DNA from: Alteromonadaceae bacterium
GTDB lineage: Bacteria > Pseudomonadota > Gammaproteobacteria > Pseudomonadales > Oleiphilaceae
Length of the DNA: 64,000 nucleotides
NCBI GenBank assembly: GCA_013393545.1
Contig: JABXHG010000115.1
Coordinates: 3,904 to 67,903 of the forward strand
Reading direction: 5' to 3'
Within the stretch, counting starts at the first letter, position 1, and the number at the start of each line of letters is the position of its first letter. A program made the position numbers and the translations under genes. Of the stretch, positions 53,524 through 63,440 are shown one piece after another. The notes under the pieces are model-generated. The model worked only from the letters and a program-made list of their open reading frames with translations. It made no database searches and had not been told where the DNA came from.

Positions 53524-54030
53524 TCAAGAAGCCCGCCGCCGAAACAACGGCAAATCGGTATCCCAAGCTGCCTGATAAGTCTGGCTAAAGAAATCCAGAT
53601 ACCGCGCCGCCTCGGAGCTGTCCTTGTCAGCCCGCAGCACAAACGTACTGAAGCCACACCGCTTCATAAACTGAAGCTGATCCAGCAGCACATCACCAAT
53701 GGCCCGCAGATCGCCTTCATAGCCAAAACGCTCCCGCAGCAGCCGGCCAATGCTGTAGCCACGGCCATCCACAAAACGCGGGAAATTCACCGCAATCAGC
53801 GGTACCTCGTTCATCTTGCCTTCAAGAATCTCCGGCTCATCGTGACTGTCGAACCAGACACCGACATCAGTGCGGCCAGCAAACGACGCCTCGTTCTCCA
53901 GCCACAGATCCGCCGGCACCAGCGCCGGCTTGTCATCGGGCAGGGCCAGGGCCTCGCCCTCTTCAGGGCGGGGCACCACAACCCAGTCATCCTGGCGCAA
54001 CGCGCCGTCTGCAGTAATTACCTCAGGCAT
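53524..54030 (-). CDS. DUF934 domain protein linked to sulfite reductase
   Basis: A 168-aa protein from ATG 54030 (MPEVITADGAL). It shows the DUF934 signature: VPLIAVNFPRFVDGRGYSIGRLLRERFGY (read in parts) and LDQLQFMKRCGFSTFVLR. Members sit next to siroheme reductases in many Pseudomonas-type genomes and are thought to serve assimilatory sulfite reduction; the biochemical role is unclear. It overlaps the reductase gene by 8 bases. Confidence 0.88.
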   Translation of the reverse strand: MPEVITADGALRQDDWVVVPRPEEGEALALPDDKPALVPADLWLENEASFAGRTDVGVWFDSHDEPEILEGKMNEVPLIAVNFPRFVDGRGYSIGRLLRERFGYEGDLRAIGDVLLDQLQFMKRCGFSTFVLRADKDSSEAARYLDFFSQTYQAAWDTDLPLFRRRAS

Positions 54031-55675
54031 AAACCCGCTCCTTGAAAGGCTTGATACCAATACGCCGATAGGTATCCAGGAAAGTCTCTTCGCTGGTGCG
54101 CTGCTCAACGTACACATTCACAATGTTCGAAATCACATCCGGCACTTCCTCGCGGGCAAACGACGGCCCCAGAATCTTGCCGATCTGCGCATCGTGGTGG
54201 GACGAGCCGCCCAGACTGATCTGATAGAACTCATCGCCTTTCTTGTCCACGCCCAACACGCCGATGTTACCCACGTGGTGGTGACCACAGGCGTTCATGC
54301 AGCCGGAGATGTTCAGGTCGATCTCGCCCAAGTCGTACAGGTAATCGATGTCATCGAACCGCCGCTGGATAGCTTCCGCCACCGGAATGGACTTGGCGTT
54401 GGCCAGGTTGCAGTAATCGCCGCCCGGGCAGCAGATGATGTCGTTGAGCGTGTGCAGGTTGGCGGTGGCGAACCCCTTCGGCTTGACGGACTGCCACAGC
54501 TCGAACAGGCGATCCTGGCGCACATCGGCCAATACCACGTTCTGGTGGTGCGTCACCCGCGCCTCGCCAAAGCTGTACTCATCGGCCAGGTCGGCAATCT
54601 GGTCCAGCTGCTCATCGCTCACGTCACCCGGCGGCGTGCCGGTCTGCTTGAGTGTCAGCGTAACAATCGCATAGCCCGGCTTCTTGTGGGTGTCCACGTT
54701 GTGGGCCAGCCACTGGTCAAACTCGCGATTTTCGAAACGCTGACTGGCCAGCAGATCCGTGGCGTTTTCCAGCTGCTCATACGCCGGCTCGGTGAAGAAG
54801 CCCTTGATGTGCTCAATGGCTTCCGGAGTCAGGCGAGTGGGGGAATCCTTGATGTGAGCCCACTCGGCTTCCACCTTCTCGGCGAAGCCTTCCGGCGTCA
54901 GTGCTTTTACCAAGATCTTGATGCGCGCCTTGAACTTGTTGTCCCGGCGGCCATAGCGGTTATACACCCGCAATACCGCTTCCATGTACGTCAGCAGATC
55001 CAGTTCCGGCAAGAAGTCCCGGATGACCGGGCCGACCATGGGCGTGCGGCCCAGACCACCACCAACGTGCACACGGAAACCCAGCTCACCGGCGTCGTTG
55101 CGCACCAGCTGCAGGCCAATGTCGTGCACCTGAATGGCAGCCCTGTCGGTCTTCTCGGAGGCGTTCACCGCCACCTTGAACTTCCGGGGCAGGAACGCGA
55201 ATTCTGGATGGAAGGTGGACCACTGGCGAATCAGCTCGCAATAGGGGCGCGGGTCGGCAATTTCATCCGACTGGACGCCGGCGAACTGGTCCGTGGTGGT
55301 GTTACGGATGCAGTTGCCACTGGTCTGGTTGGCATGCATTTCCACTTCCGCCAGTTCCGCCAGAATATCCGGCACCTGTTCCAGTTCCGGCCAGTTTAGC
55401 TGGAGGTTCTGCCGTGTGGTGAAGTGAGCGAACCGCTTGTCGTAATCCCGGGTCACACGCGCCAGCCGGCGCAACTGGTCGGAACGCAGCATGCCGTAAG
55501 GAACACAAATCCGAAGCATGGGTGCGTGGCGCTGAACGTAGAGCCCGTTCTGCAGGCGCAGCGGCAAATACTCTTCTTCTTCCAGTTCACCGGAGAGCCG
55601 GCGGCGTGTCTGGTCGCGGAACTGTTCGACTCGCTCGGCGGCCATTTTTCGATCGTGTTCGTCGTATACGTACAT
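54023..55675 (-). CDS. cysI: Siroheme-dependent sulfite/nitrite reductase (CysI type)
   Basis: A 550-aa hemoprotein with two reductase half-domains (RFAHFTTRQNLQLNWPEL in the first; EARVTHHQNVVLADV in the second). The coupled [4Fe-4S]-siroheme ligands are seen as ICCPGGDYCNLA and ISGCMNACGHH. By operon partner DUF934 and resemblance to P. aeruginosa PA1838 it is assimilatory sulfite reductase, giving sulfide for MetZ or cysteine synthesis. No CysJ flavoprotein is adjacent, so electrons come from elsewhere. Confidence 0.9.
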   Translation of the reverse strand: MYVYDEHDRKMAAERVEQFRDQTRRRLSGELEEEEYLPLRLQNGLYVQRHAPMLRICVPYGMLRSDQLRRLARVTRDYDKRFAHFTTRQNLQLNWPELEQVPDILAELAEVEMHANQTSGNCIRNTTTDQFAGVQSDEIADPRPYCELIRQWSTFHPEFAFLPRKFKVAVNASEKTDRAAIQVHDIGLQLVRNDAGELGFRVHVGGGLGRTPMVGPVIRDFLPELDLLTYMEAVLRVYNRYGRRDNKFKARIKILVKALTPEGFAEKVEAEWAHIKDSPTRLTPEAIEHIKGFFTEPAYEQLENATDLLASQRFENREFDQWLAHNVDTHKKPGYAIVTLTLKQTGTPPGDVSDEQLDQIADLADEYSFGEARVTHHQNVVLADVRQDRLFELWQSVKPKGFATANLHTLNDIICCPGGDYCNLANAKSIPVAEAIQRRFDDIDYLYDLGEIDLNISGCMNACGHHHVGNIGVLGVDKKGDEFYQISLGGSSHHDAQIGKILGPSFAREEVPDVISNIVNVYVEQRTSEETFLDTYRRIGIKPFKERVYA

Positions 55676-55882
55676 GGAGTAAAAATCCTGCCTGTTATTA
55701 CTGAACTGCAGGATACCACTGCGTTTTTATTCTCAAAATGATTATTTCAACATATTGTTATCGACTCAGACGATAAGCCGTGCGCAGGGTAAGGATTGGA
55801 CGAAAGCGGGTTTTGTGGCTTAAATGTGAATGAGACCGGTCACAACAATAACTTTACCGGAGCGACCGGAAGGAGAGGCGTT

Positions 55883-55987
55883 ATGAAGAAGTCCATGCGT
55901 TCAGACAGCCTGGCCGATGCGGTAGCAGCTGTCTTGCTGGTGGTGTTGGCAGTGGCATTCGCCGTGGTGTGGGTATCGGGCCAGTAG
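55883..55987 (+). CDS. Small single-pass membrane protein, 34 aa
   Basis: A short ORF behind a strong ribosome site (GGAAGGAGAGG, 5-7 bases before ATG 55883). A charged head MKKSMRSDSLADA is followed by a 17-residue hydrophobic helix AAVLLVVLAVAFAVVW and SGQ. Codon choice matches real genes here. The clean start and helix support translation; I do not recognise a family. It lies between cysI and a DUF2970 gene. Confidence 0.6.
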   Translation: MKKSMRSDSLADAVAAVLLVVLAVAFAVVWVSGQ

Positions 55988-56001
55988 ACTCTGAAAAGGC
56001 C

Positions 56002-56229
56002 TTACTGGCTGGCCAGCACGAGTTTGACAATCACAATCAGCGACACCACAAACACCGTGGTAAACAACAGCCCGGCAACAATGTAGGGCACCGGGCTGTG
56101 GCTGGAAAAATCTTCCTGCCGGCGCTTTTCCGATTGCACACCCAGTGCGCCGGCCAGCACGCTCTGCAGAATTTTTCCCACCCCGGGCTTGCGGGGTGGG
56201 CGGTCTTCGCGGTTATCCGGGTTGCTCAT
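56002..56229 (-). CDS. DUF2970 domain protein
   Basis: A 75-aa protein with a soluble, charged N-terminus and one C-terminal membrane helix (VPYIVAGLLFTTVFVVSLIVIVK, about 47-69). The VLAGALGVQSEKRRQEDF segment is characteristic of DUF2970. Function unknown. It follows metH on the same strand after 36 bases. Confidence 0.8.
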   Translation of the reverse strand: MSNPDNREDRPPRKPGVGKILQSVLAGALGVQSEKRRQEDFSSHSPVPYIVAGLLFTTVFVVSLIVIVKLVLASQ

Positions 56230-56265
56230 TGAACGCCCCTTGTTGAACCCATGCCGGCCCGGTTG

Positions 56266-59200
56266 TTACTCCGCCGGGTCGTACGCCAGGCTTGGCATCA
56301 GCCAGCGCTCCGCGTCGGCCTTGGACCAGCCTTTACGTTCAGCATAGTCCTCAACCTGATCCACGCCAATCTTGCCCACGGCAAAGTATTTTGACTCCGG
56401 ATGGGCGAAGTACCAGCCGGACACCGCCGCCGTCGGGTACATGGCGAAGTGTTCGGTCAGCTTCAGGCTGGTGTTGGCCGTGGCATCCAGCAGCTTGAAC
56501 AGAGTGGCTTTTTCTGTATGGTCCGGGCAGGCCGGGTAGCCGGGTGCCGGGCGAATACCGCGATAGCGTTCCTTGATCAGGTCTTCGTTTTCCATCTGCT
56601 CGTCGGTGGCATAGCCCCAGAACTCCTTACGCACGCGCTCGTGCATGCGCTCGGCAAAAGCTTCGGCCAATCGATCCGCCAACGCCTGAACCATGATAGC
56701 GCTGTAATCGTCGTGGGCGGCCTTGAACTCTTCGGTCAGCTCGTCCACGCCAATGCCGGTGGTCACGGCAAAGCCACCCACGTAATCCCCCAGGTGTGAG
56801 CTTTCCGGTGCGACAAAGTCGGACAGCGCCATCATCGGCTTGCCCGGTGCCTTGTCATCCTGCTGACGCAGATGGTGCAGGGTGGTCAGCTCCTCGGTAC
56901 GGGACTCGTCGGTGTATACCACAATGTCGTCGCCACGGCGGTTGGCCGGCCAGAAGCCGATCACGCCTTTGGCGGTGACCCGTTTTTCTTCAATCATGCG
57001 CTTGAGCAGCTTTTGGGCATCATCGAACAGGTTGCGGGCCGCTTCACCGCGCTTGGGGTCGTCGAAAATCGCCGGGTATTTGCCGGCAATGTCCCAGGAG
57101 ATAAAGAACGGTGTCCAGTCGATGTAATCCACCAGCTCCTCGAGCTTGTAGTCGTCAAACACCCGGACGCCGGTAAAGGCCGGTTGGGCCGGCTGGTAAC
57201 CGTCAAAATCGATGTCCGGTGCCCGCTTGCGCGCCTCCTCCAGGCTAACCAGCTTGGTGCGGTCGCCCCTGTTTTTACGCCGCTCGCGGATCTCGTCGTA
57301 TTCCTTGTGGGCCGCTTCGACAAACGCAGGTTTCGCGGTTTTGCTGAGAAGCTGGGAGGCCACGTTCACACAGCGAGAGGCGTCTGATACGTACAGGGCA
57401 ATGTCGTTCTTGTACTGCGGCTCAATTTTTACCGCCGTGTGGGCCTTGGAGGTGGTGGCGCCACCGATCATCAGCGGGATGTTGAAGTCCAGGCGCTGCA
57501 TTTCGCGGGCCACGTGGACCATTTCATCCAGCGACGGGGTAATCAGCCCGCTCAGGCCAATGATGTCGACGTTTTCTTCCTTCGCTTTTTCCAGAATCTT
57601 GTCGCAGGGCACCATCACGCCCATGTCGATCACTTCGTAGTTGTTGCACTGCAGCACCACGCCCACGATGTTCTTGCCGATGTCGTGCACATCGCCTTTC
57701 ACCGTGGCCATGAGAATCTTGCCCTTGGCCTGCTGACCTTCGGACTTCTCCGCCTCGATGTAGGGGATCAGGTGCGCCACCGCCTGCTTCATCACCCGGG
57801 CGATTTTTACCACCTGGGGCAGGAGCATCTTACCGTCGCCAAACAGGTGGCCGACCACGTTCATGCCAGCCATCAGCGGCCCTTCGATCACCTCGATGGG
57901 GTGCTCGGCGTTCTGGCGGCAGGCTTCGGTGTCGTCAATGATGTAGCTGGTAATGCCTTTGACCAGGGCATGCTCCAGGCGCTTCTCTACCGGCCATTCG
58001 CGCCAGGCCAGATCTTCTTCCTTCGCCTGGCCGCCTTTGCCTTTGAACTTCTCGGCCGCATCCAGCAAACGGTCCGTGGAATCGTCCCGGCGGTTGAGTA
58101 CCACGTCTTCCACCAGTTCTTTCAGGTCTGGCTCGATTTCATCGTAAATCACCAGCTGGCCCGGGTTCACAATGCCCATGTTCATGCCGGCCTTGATGGC
58201 GTGGTACAGGAACACCGAGTGGATGGCCTCGCGCACCGCGTCGTTGCCCCGGAAGGAGAAAGACACGTTACTGACACCGCCGGAGATGGAGGCGTGAGGG
58301 CAGTGCTCCCGAATCCAGCGGGTGGCGTTGATGAAGTCCACCGCGTAGTTGTTGTGCTCCTCGATACCGGTGGCAATGGCGAAGATGTTCGGGTCGAAAA
58401 TGATGTCGGCCGGATTGAAGCCGATGCCCACCAGTACATCGTAGGAGCGCTTGCAGATCTCGGTCTTGCGCTCGAAGGTGTCGGCCTGGCCATCTTCGTC
58501 AAAGGCCATGACCACCACGGCAGCGCCGTAGCGCATGCAGTCTTTCGCGCGCTTGATGAATTCTTCTTCGCCTTCTTTTAGGCTGATGGAGTTCACCACT
58601 GCTCTACCCTGAATGCAGCGCAAGCCGGCTTCGATCACGTCCCACTTGGAGGAGTCGATCATGATCGGCACGCGGGAGATGTCCGGCTCGGAAGCCACCA
58701 GGTTCAGGAAAGTCACCATCACCTCTTTCGACTCCAACATGCCTTCGTCCATGTTGATGTCGATGATCTGGGCGCCATTCTCCACCTGGTCCCGGGCCAC
58801 GCTCAGGGCCTCTTCGTACTGCTCTTCCTTGATCAGGCGCAGGAAGCGCTTGGAACCGGTCACGTTGGTGCGTTCGCCCACGTTGATGAACAGGGTGTTC
58901 TCGTCACCGGTGAACGGTTCCAGGCCGGAGAGGCGCAGGGCCTTCGGGCGCTCGGGAATCTGGCGCGGCGGGTACTTGGCAACCGCTTTGGCCACCGCCT
59001 CAATGTGATCGGGACGAGAGCCACAGCAACCGCCGATGATGTTCAGGAAGCCGTCGCGGGCAAAGCCTTCGATGATCTCGGCCATTTCTTCCGGGGTCTG
59101 GTCGTATTCCCCAAACTCGTTGGGCAGCCCCGCGTTGGGGTGGGCGGAGACGTAGGTTTCCGCCTTGTTGGCCAGCTCTTCCACGTACGGGCGCAGGGCA

Positions 59201-59964
59201 TCGGCGCCCAGGGCGCAGTTCAGGCCCACGGAAATGGGCTTGGCGTGGGCAATGGAATTGTAGAAGGCCTCGGTGGTCTGGCCGGACAGGGTGCGGCCGG
59301 AGGCATCGGTAATGGTGCCGGAGATCATGATCGGCAGTTCAATGCCGCTGTCTTCGAAAAACTGCTGGGTGGCGTAGATCGCTGCCTTCGCATTCAGCGT
59401 ATCGAAAATGGTTTCCAGCAGGATCAGATCGGCGCCGCCCTCAACCAGACCGGACACCGCTTCGTAGTAGTTATCGACCAGGGTCTGGAAATCCACGTTC
59501 CGGTAGCCGGGATTGTTTACGTCCGGCGAGATGGAGGCGGTACGGGAGGTCGGGCCCACGGCGCCGGCCACGAAGCGGGGCTTTTCCGGGTTCTTTGCGG
59601 TAAACTCATCGGCAATATCTCGAGCCAGTTTGGCCGAGGCCACGTTCAGCTCCCGGGCAATCTCTTCCAGACCGTAATCGGCCTGGGACAGCTGCGTAGA
59701 GTTGAAGGTGTTGGTTTCGATGATATCCGCGCCGGCGTCCAGATAATCGGCGTGGATGTTTTTCATCAGGGCCGGCTGGGTGAGGTTCAGCAGGTCGTTG
59801 TTGCCCTGAACTTCCTGATCGTAGTCTTTGAACCGATCGCCGCGGAACGCACTTTCTTCCAGTTTCAGGTTCTGGATCATCGTGCCCATGCCGCCATCAA
59901 GAATCACAATGCGTTCTTTCAGAGCTGCGTGCAGTTGTTGCAGGCGGGTTGTGCGATCGGTCAT
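56266..59964 (-). CDS. metH: Cobalamin-dependent methionine synthase
   Basis: A 1232-aa four-module enzyme moving methyl from methyltetrahydrofolate to homocysteine. The homocysteine module (1 to about 340) has the zinc cysteines in VGLNCALGA and [11 protein letters not shown]. The pterin module (about 355-620) has [14 protein letters not shown]. The cobalamin module has the axial His in [15 protein letters not shown]. The reactivation module ends [15 protein letters not shown]...[12 protein letters not shown]. Full length and intact. I found no cobalamin riboswitch in the 223-base upstream gap; TATGAT near 60014-60019 on the minus strand is a possible -10. Confidence 0.97.
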   Translation of the reverse strand: MTDRTTRLQQLHAALKERIVILDGGMGTMIQNLKLEESAFRGDRFKDYDQEVQGNNDLLNLTQPALMKNIHADYLDAGADIIETNTFNSTQLSQADYGLEEIARELNVASAKLARDIADEFTAKNPEKPRFVAGAVGPTSRTASISPDVNNPGYRNVDFQTLVDNYYEAVSGLVEGGADLILLETIFDTLNAKAAIYATQQFFEDSGIELPIMISGTITDASGRTLSGQTTEAFYNSIAHAKPISVGLNCALGADALRPYVEELANKAETYVSAHPNAGLPNEFGEYDQTPEEMAEIIEGFARDGFLNIIGGCCGSRPDHIEAVAKAVAKYPPRQIPERPKALRLSGLEPFTGDENTLFINVGERTNVTGSKRFLRLIKEEQYEEALSVARDQVENGAQIIDINMDEGMLESKEVMVTFLNLVASEPDISRVPIMIDSSKWDVIEAGLRCIQGRAVVNSISLKEGEEEFIKRAKDCMRYGAAVVVMAFDEDGQADTFERKTEICKRSYDVLVGIGFNPADIIFDPNIFAIATGIEEHNNYAVDFINATRWIREHCPHASISGGVSNVSFSFRGNDAVREAIHSVFLYHAIKAGMNMGIVNPGQLVIYDEIEPDLKELVEDVVLNRRDDSTDRLLDAAEKFKGKGGQAKEEDLAWREWPVEKRLEHALVKGITSYIIDDTEACRQNAEHPIEVIEGPLMAGMNVVGHLFGDGKMLLPQVVKIARVMKQAVAHLIPYIEAEKSEGQQAKGKILMATVKGDVHDIGKNIVGVVLQCNNYEVIDMGVMVPCDKILEKAKEENVDIIGLSGLITPSLDEMVHVAREMQRLDFNIPLMIGGATTSKAHTAVKIEPQYKNDIALYVSDASRCVNVASQLLSKTAKPAFVEAAHKEYDEIRERRKNRGDRTKLVSLEEARKRAPDIDFDGYQPAQPAFTGVRVFDDYKLEELVDYIDWTPFFISWDIAGKYPAIFDDPKRGEAARNLFDDAQKLLKRMIEEKRVTAKGVIGFWPANRRGDDIVVYTDESRTEELTTLHHLRQQDDKAPGKPMMALSDFVAPESSHLGDYVGGFAVTTGIGVDELTEEFKAAHDDYSAIMVQALADRLAEAFAERMHERVRKEFWGYATDEQMENEDLIKERYRGIRPAPGYPACPDHTEKATLFKLLDATANTSLKLTEHFAMYPTAAVSGWYFAHPESKYFAVGKIGVDQVEDYAERKGWSKADAERWLMPSLAYDPAE

Positions 59965-60187
59965 AAGGAAATTCCAGAAATCGTTAGTAAAAAGGTGTTT
60001 CAGAACCGGCGCAGGATCATAGCAAAAAAGGCTGGAAAGGTCTCAGGCCTGTTGACGAACGTCATTTCGCCGGCGATTTGATACGTAAAATCCATGAGAG
60101 ACTTAATGCCCGACTATTTTACTGGGTCTTTCAAGTTATCGCCAAGTCTCTTAAAATGGTCCCAACACTTGATAACAGGTAGGTCGT

Positions 60188-60775
60188 ATGGCTTTGGTAA
60201 CAGTAACTGATTCAGCAAGAGACTATCTTGCACAACTGATCGAAAAACAGGACGTTGAAGGCATGGGCGTGCGAGTGTTCGTCACTCAGCCGGGTACCCG
60301 CAGTGCAGAAACGTGCCTGGCCTACTGCCCGCCGAACGAAATTGTACCGACCGACGAGCAGATTGATCTGGAAAAGTTCACCCTGTATCTGGACCACAAC
60401 TCGGTGCCGTTCCTGGAAGATGCCTACGTGGACTACTCCAAGGACCAGATGGGTGGCCAACTGACCATCAAGGCGCCGAACGCCAAGGTACCGCAGGTAT
60501 CTGACGACGCACCGCTGCCGGACCGCGTAAACTACGTGCTGGCCACCGAGATTAACCCGAACCTGGCGGCCCACGGTGGCGACGTTCAGCTGGTTGAGAT
60601 TGTTGACGAGTCCGTGGCCGTGCTGCGCTTCGGTGGCGGCTGCCAGGGTTGCTCCGCCGTCAGCCTGACCCTGAAGCAGGGCGTTGAGAAAACCCTGAAG
60701 GAAGTGGTGCCGGAAATCACCGAAGTGCGTGATGTGACCGACCACTCCTACACCGAGAACGCATACTACCAGTAA
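60188..60775 (+). CDS. nfuA: Fe/S biogenesis protein NfuA
   Basis: A 195-aa carrier that delivers [4Fe-4S] clusters to apo-proteins. The N-terminal degenerate A-type domain ([19 protein letters not shown], about 29-47) is followed by the Nfu domain with cluster-ligating Cys152 and Cys155 in [11 protein letters not shown]. Client enzymes in this window could include LeuC and the siroheme reductase. Divergent from metH. Confidence 0.96.
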   Translation: MALVTVTDSARDYLAQLIEKQDVEGMGVRVFVTQPGTRSAETCLAYCPPNEIVPTDEQIDLEKFTLYLDHNSVPFLEDAYVDYSKDQMGGQLTIKAPNAKVPQVSDDAPLPDRVNYVLATEINPNLAAHGGDVQLVEIVDESVAVLRFGGGCQGCSAVSLTLKQGVEKTLKEVVPEITEVRDVTDHSYTENAYYQ

Positions 60776-60796
60776 GCTTTACCACCTCTGGTACGC

Positions 60797-60834
60797 AAAA
60801 GCCCGCAGAGCCTGTGCGCCCTGCGGGCTTTTTT
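60797..60834. terminator. Bidirectional terminator between nfuA and tusE
   Basis: GCCCGCAG (60801-60808) and CTGCGGGC (60821-60828) pair, flanked by AAAA and TTTTTT, between convergent genes. Confidence 0.9.
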
Positions 60835-60858
60835 GTGCCCGGATCATTCCCGAGGGAT

Positions 60859-61185
60859 TTACAGGCAGTTGGTCGGGCGGGGCAGGCCGGCAATGCGGCA
60901 GGCGGTTTTGGCCGGGGTGCCGGGGAACAGCTGCATCAGGTAGATGCTGTTGCCCTTGTCTTCACCCAGGCTTTCCTTCACGGCTTTGACAAACAGCCGG
61001 TTCGACGGCGGCGACATTTCATGTTCGCTGTAAAAATCCCTCAGAAACTCTATGATTTCCCAGTGTTTTTCGTCCAGCTTGATACCGTCTTCACCGGCAA
61101 TGGCAACGGCGACATCCCGGTTCCAGTCGCCGGCGTTTTCCAGAAAACCTTCGTTGTTGCGCAGTGGCAGGGTGGTGTCTGTCAT
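60859..61185 (-). CDS. tusE: Sulfur relay protein TusE (DsrC-like)
   Basis: A 108-aa final acceptor of the Tus relay that hands persulfide sulfur to MnmA for 2-thiouridine in tRNA. HWEIIEFLRDFYSEHEMSP and the C-terminal IAGLPRPTNCL with the active penultimate Cys107 identify it. It is last in tusDCBE on the minus strand, four bases after tusB. Confidence 0.95.
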   Translation of the reverse strand: MTDTTLPLRNNEGFLENAGDWNRDVAVAIAGEDGIKLDEKHWEIIEFLRDFYSEHEMSPPSNRLFVKAVKESLGEDKGNSIYLMQLFPGTPAKTACRIAGLPRPTNCL

Positions 61186-61189
61186 GGTT

Positions 61190-61480
61190 TTACCAGCTGA
61201 TGATGCGTGGGTTGTCGGCGGTTAGTTGGACCAGCTCCGGATAACCAATCAGGGTGTGCCGACCGTTCTCCGTGCCCAGCCCCCGGGCCCGGACATCGGC
61301 CTGCAGCGCATAACACGGCACCGGCAGCGACAGGCCTGAGTTCGCCAGTGCCAGAACGGCATTTTCCATCAACACCAGGCTGTCGCCAGGCTGCAGGCTT
61401 TGCAGGCAGCGGGCAAAGCGCGAATGCTCGGGCGCCTTGTTCAGCAAGTGCAGGGTATGAGTATTCGGTGCGTCCGTCAT
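61190..61480 (-). CDS. tusB: Sulfur relay protein TusB
   Basis: A 96-aa DsrH-fold subunit of the TusBCD heterohexamer (LHLLNKAPEHSRF, GDSLVLMENAVLAL, LIGYPELVQLTADN and terminal IISW). In E. coli TusB is structural rather than catalytic. It lies 15 bases after tusC and 4 bases before tusE. Confidence 0.92.
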   Translation of the reverse strand: MTDAPNTHTLHLLNKAPEHSRFARCLQSLQPGDSLVLMENAVLALANSGLSLPVPCYALQADVRARGLGTENGRHTLIGYPELVQLTADNPRIISW

Positions 61481-61495
61481 GGGTTCCTCGCAGGG

Positions 61496-61846
61496 TTAGC
61501 CGGCAAACAGCACGTTTGTGTGGCGGTCGATGATCGGTTCTACCGCTTCCACCCGGGTAACACCGGCCAGCAGGTTGCTGTCGTCCAGGCCGTAGCGCTG
61601 GCAGGCGGGGCCATCGGCCAGAATGGCTTCCACACCGAACATGGGCGCGGCCGCCAGGTTTTTCTCCACGGTTTTCTGGCCCAGCTCGGTGGCCTGCTGG
61701 CCCTGGCGCAGCCAGTTCACCCCGGCGTCGCAGAACAGCAGGCTGACGGGCTGGTCAAACGCCGCCAGGGAAAAGGCCATATCCAGCGCTTCGCGGCCAC
61801 TCCAGCTGCCGTAGGGCGCCTGGTCGATCACAATCAACGTAGTCAT
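61496..61846 (-). CDS. tusC: Sulfur relay protein TusC
   Basis: A 116-aa DsrF-fold subunit. Start ATG 61846 gives MTTLIVIDQAPYGSWSGREALDMAF; the frame runs 19 residues further upstream into tusD and is not needed. FDQPVSLLFCDAGVNWL is typical. The start overlaps the tusD stop by 4 bases. Confidence 0.93.
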   Translation of the reverse strand: MTTLIVIDQAPYGSWSGREALDMAFSLAAFDQPVSLLFCDAGVNWLRQGQQATELGQKTVEKNLAAAPMFGVEAILADGPACQRYGLDDSNLLAGVTRVEAVEPIIDRHTNVLFAG

Positions 61847-62259
61847 GCGCCGCTCCCGTGGAAATACACTGTGCGGTCGGTTTTCAGGCGGCCTTCGACC
61901 CACTCGCCCAGCCCGGCAATCTCAAACGGGGCGAGCAAGTTGCTGGCCGGCAGTTCATAGCGCGCCTGCTCGGCTTCATTCACCAGCCCCCGGCGCAGGG
62001 CCGAGGCAATACAGGCCACCGCCGGCACCTGGTGTGCCGCCAGAAACTCCGCCCACTGGCGCGGCCAGTGAGGCTCGTCAGACGGTGGCGTGGCCAGGGC
62101 GGAGGCCAGATGAATGCCATCGCCATACAGAAAAACGCGGTCCAGCTGGTGGCCGGCTTGCACCAGCGCGCGGGCAAACTCCAGCGCGGTTTGCGGCGCC
62201 TGTGACGCCCAGGGCGCGCCGGTAATCACCAGTGTGTAACTCAAAGCCGTAGAAGACAT
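61843..62259 (-). CDS. tusD: Sulfurtransferase TusD
   Basis: A 138-aa DsrE-fold subunit that accepts sulfur from TusA on a cysteine. LVITGAPWASQAPQTALEFARAL, DRVFLYGDGIHLASAL and the active-cysteine segment VACIASALRRG are seen. First gene of tusDCBE. Confidence 0.93.
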   Translation of the reverse strand: MSSTALSYTLVITGAPWASQAPQTALEFARALVQAGHQLDRVFLYGDGIHLASALATPPSDEPHWPRQWAEFLAAHQVPAVACIASALRRGLVNEAEQARYELPASNLLAPFEIAGLGEWVEGRLKTDRTVYFHGSGA

Positions 62260-62323
62260 GCGGGCAGGGTTCCCGGTAAGTTCAATAAAACCGTTTGGAA
62301 GAAAAAGCAGTGTACCGAACGAA

Positions 62324-62349
62324 GAAACCCCGGCAAAGGCCGGGGTTTC
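62324..62349 (-). terminator. Terminator after yccA
   Basis: GAAACCCCGGC and GCCGGGGTTTC pair (11 bp) around AAAG. On the minus strand the stem is followed by TTCGTTCGG. It lies between the yccA stop and tusD. Confidence 0.75.
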
Positions 62350-62388
62350 GGGGAGCCGGATTCAAAGAACCCGGTGAGGGCGGTTAAC

Positions 62389-63087
62389 TCAGTCTTCGCC
62401 GCTGAACGCAGCCAGCAGGTGCAGCAGGCTGACGAACAGGTTGTAGATGGACACATACAGGCCCACCGTGGCAATGATGTAGTTGCGCTCGCCGCCTTTG
62501 ATGATCTGGCTGGTCTCAAACAGGATCATGATGGAGGCGAAGATAGTGAAGCCGGCAGACACCGCCAGGTGCAGCGCGGAGCTTTCCATAATGAACGCCA
62601 GAACCATGGCACCAATCAGCACGAATGCGCCAGCAGTCAGGAAGCTGGACATGAAGCTGAAGTCTTTCTTGGTGATGATGGCGGTAGCAGACAGACCCAC
62701 AAACGCCACGGCGGTCAGTGTGAGTGCTTGGGCAACAATCTGGGAGGCACCGGCAGCCACGAACGCGCCGATGATCGGGCCCAGGGTGTAACCCATGAAG
62801 CCAGTCAGAGCGAAGGTGGTTACAATGCCCCACACGCTGTTCTTCAGCTTATAGGTGGCAAACAGCAGGCCGATGTAGCCCACGATGGTGATCAGGAAAC
62901 CGGGGTGGGTTCCGTTCATGTTCAGGAACGCCGTCAAAGCAGAGAAAGCGAGCGTCATGCCCAGCAGCAGGTAAGTGCTGCGCAGGACCTTCATCGCCTC
63001 ATCGCTGATGCCGGCGCTGCGAGCCGTTTCACCGGCTGACGAATACGCCGCCTGATTGTTTTGAACGCCGAAACGTTTGTCTTGCAT
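62389..63087 (-). CDS. yccA: Bax inhibitor-1/YccA family membrane protein
   Basis: A 232-aa protein with about seven membrane helices (for example VLRSTYLLLGMTLAFSALTA, GFLITIVGYIGLLFATY, FAVALYV-like YNYIIATVGLYVSIYNLFVSLL at the end). It belongs to the UPF0005/BI-1 family; E. coli YccA modulates the FtsH protease. The AGGAGAGAACC-like site precedes the ATG. The yccA-tus neighbourhood beside a tRNA-Ser matches Pseudomonas. Confidence 0.92.
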   Translation of the reverse strand: MQDKRFGVQNNQAAYSSAGETARSAGISDEAMKVLRSTYLLLGMTLAFSALTAFLNMNGTHPGFLITIVGYIGLLFATYKLKNSVWGIVTTFALTGFMGYTLGPIIGAFVAAGASQIVAQALTLTAVAFVGLSATAIITKKDFSFMSSFLTAGAFVLIGAMVLAFIMESSALHLAVSAGFTIFASIMILFETSQIIKGGERNYIIATVGLYVSIYNLFVSLLHLLAAFSGED

Positions 63088-63264
63088 GGTTCTCTCCGTT
63101 CAAGGTAACTGGTTTCTGAGACTCATCATAAGGTCGAAACCGCAACTTTCAAACATTTACGACAGAAAAAGCGAGAATGGATTCCATTACACCGCAGTAA
63201 TGCATCGCCAGAATCGCCCGACAGCACCGAAACAACGGATTTGTATTGTTTTTTGGTCAGGGCG

Positions 63265-63292
63265 TTGACACGGCAAGCGATTCCGGTATGAT
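63265..63292 (+). promoter_or_regulatory. Promoter of tRNA-Ser
   Basis: A consensus -35 TTGACA (63265-63270) and TATGAT (63287-63292) with a 16-base spacer, about 58 bases upstream of the mature tRNA 5' end. Confidence 0.8.
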
Positions 63293-63349
63293 TCTTCCCG
63301 CTGTCGCAAGGCAGCACGGAAACGGGCTCCCGTTTCCATCAAAAAAGAC

Positions 63350-63440
63350 GGTGGGCTGGCAGAGTGGCGGAATGCAGTGGTCTTGAAAACCGCCGAAGGT
63401 TAGTAGCCTTCCCGGGGTTCGAATCCCTGGCCCACCGCCA
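63350..63440 (+). tRNA. tRNA-Ser (anticodon UGA)
   Basis: 91 bases including an encoded CCA. The acceptor stem GGTGGGC (63350-63356) pairs with GCCCACC (63430-63436), then G discriminator and CCA. The anticodon loop CTTGAAA gives UGA (reads UCA and related codons). A long variable arm (CGAAGGTTAGTAGCCTTCC region) and T-loop GGTTCGAATCC confirm tRNA-Ser. A T-run (63441-63446) follows directly and may aid termination. Confidence 0.97.

Noticed and set aside
59965..60187. Cobalamin or SAH riboswitch upstream of metH
   Set aside because: The 223-base divergent gap lacks the conserved riboswitch cores; only a short inverted repeat (GAGAGACTT/AAGTCTCTT) is seen.
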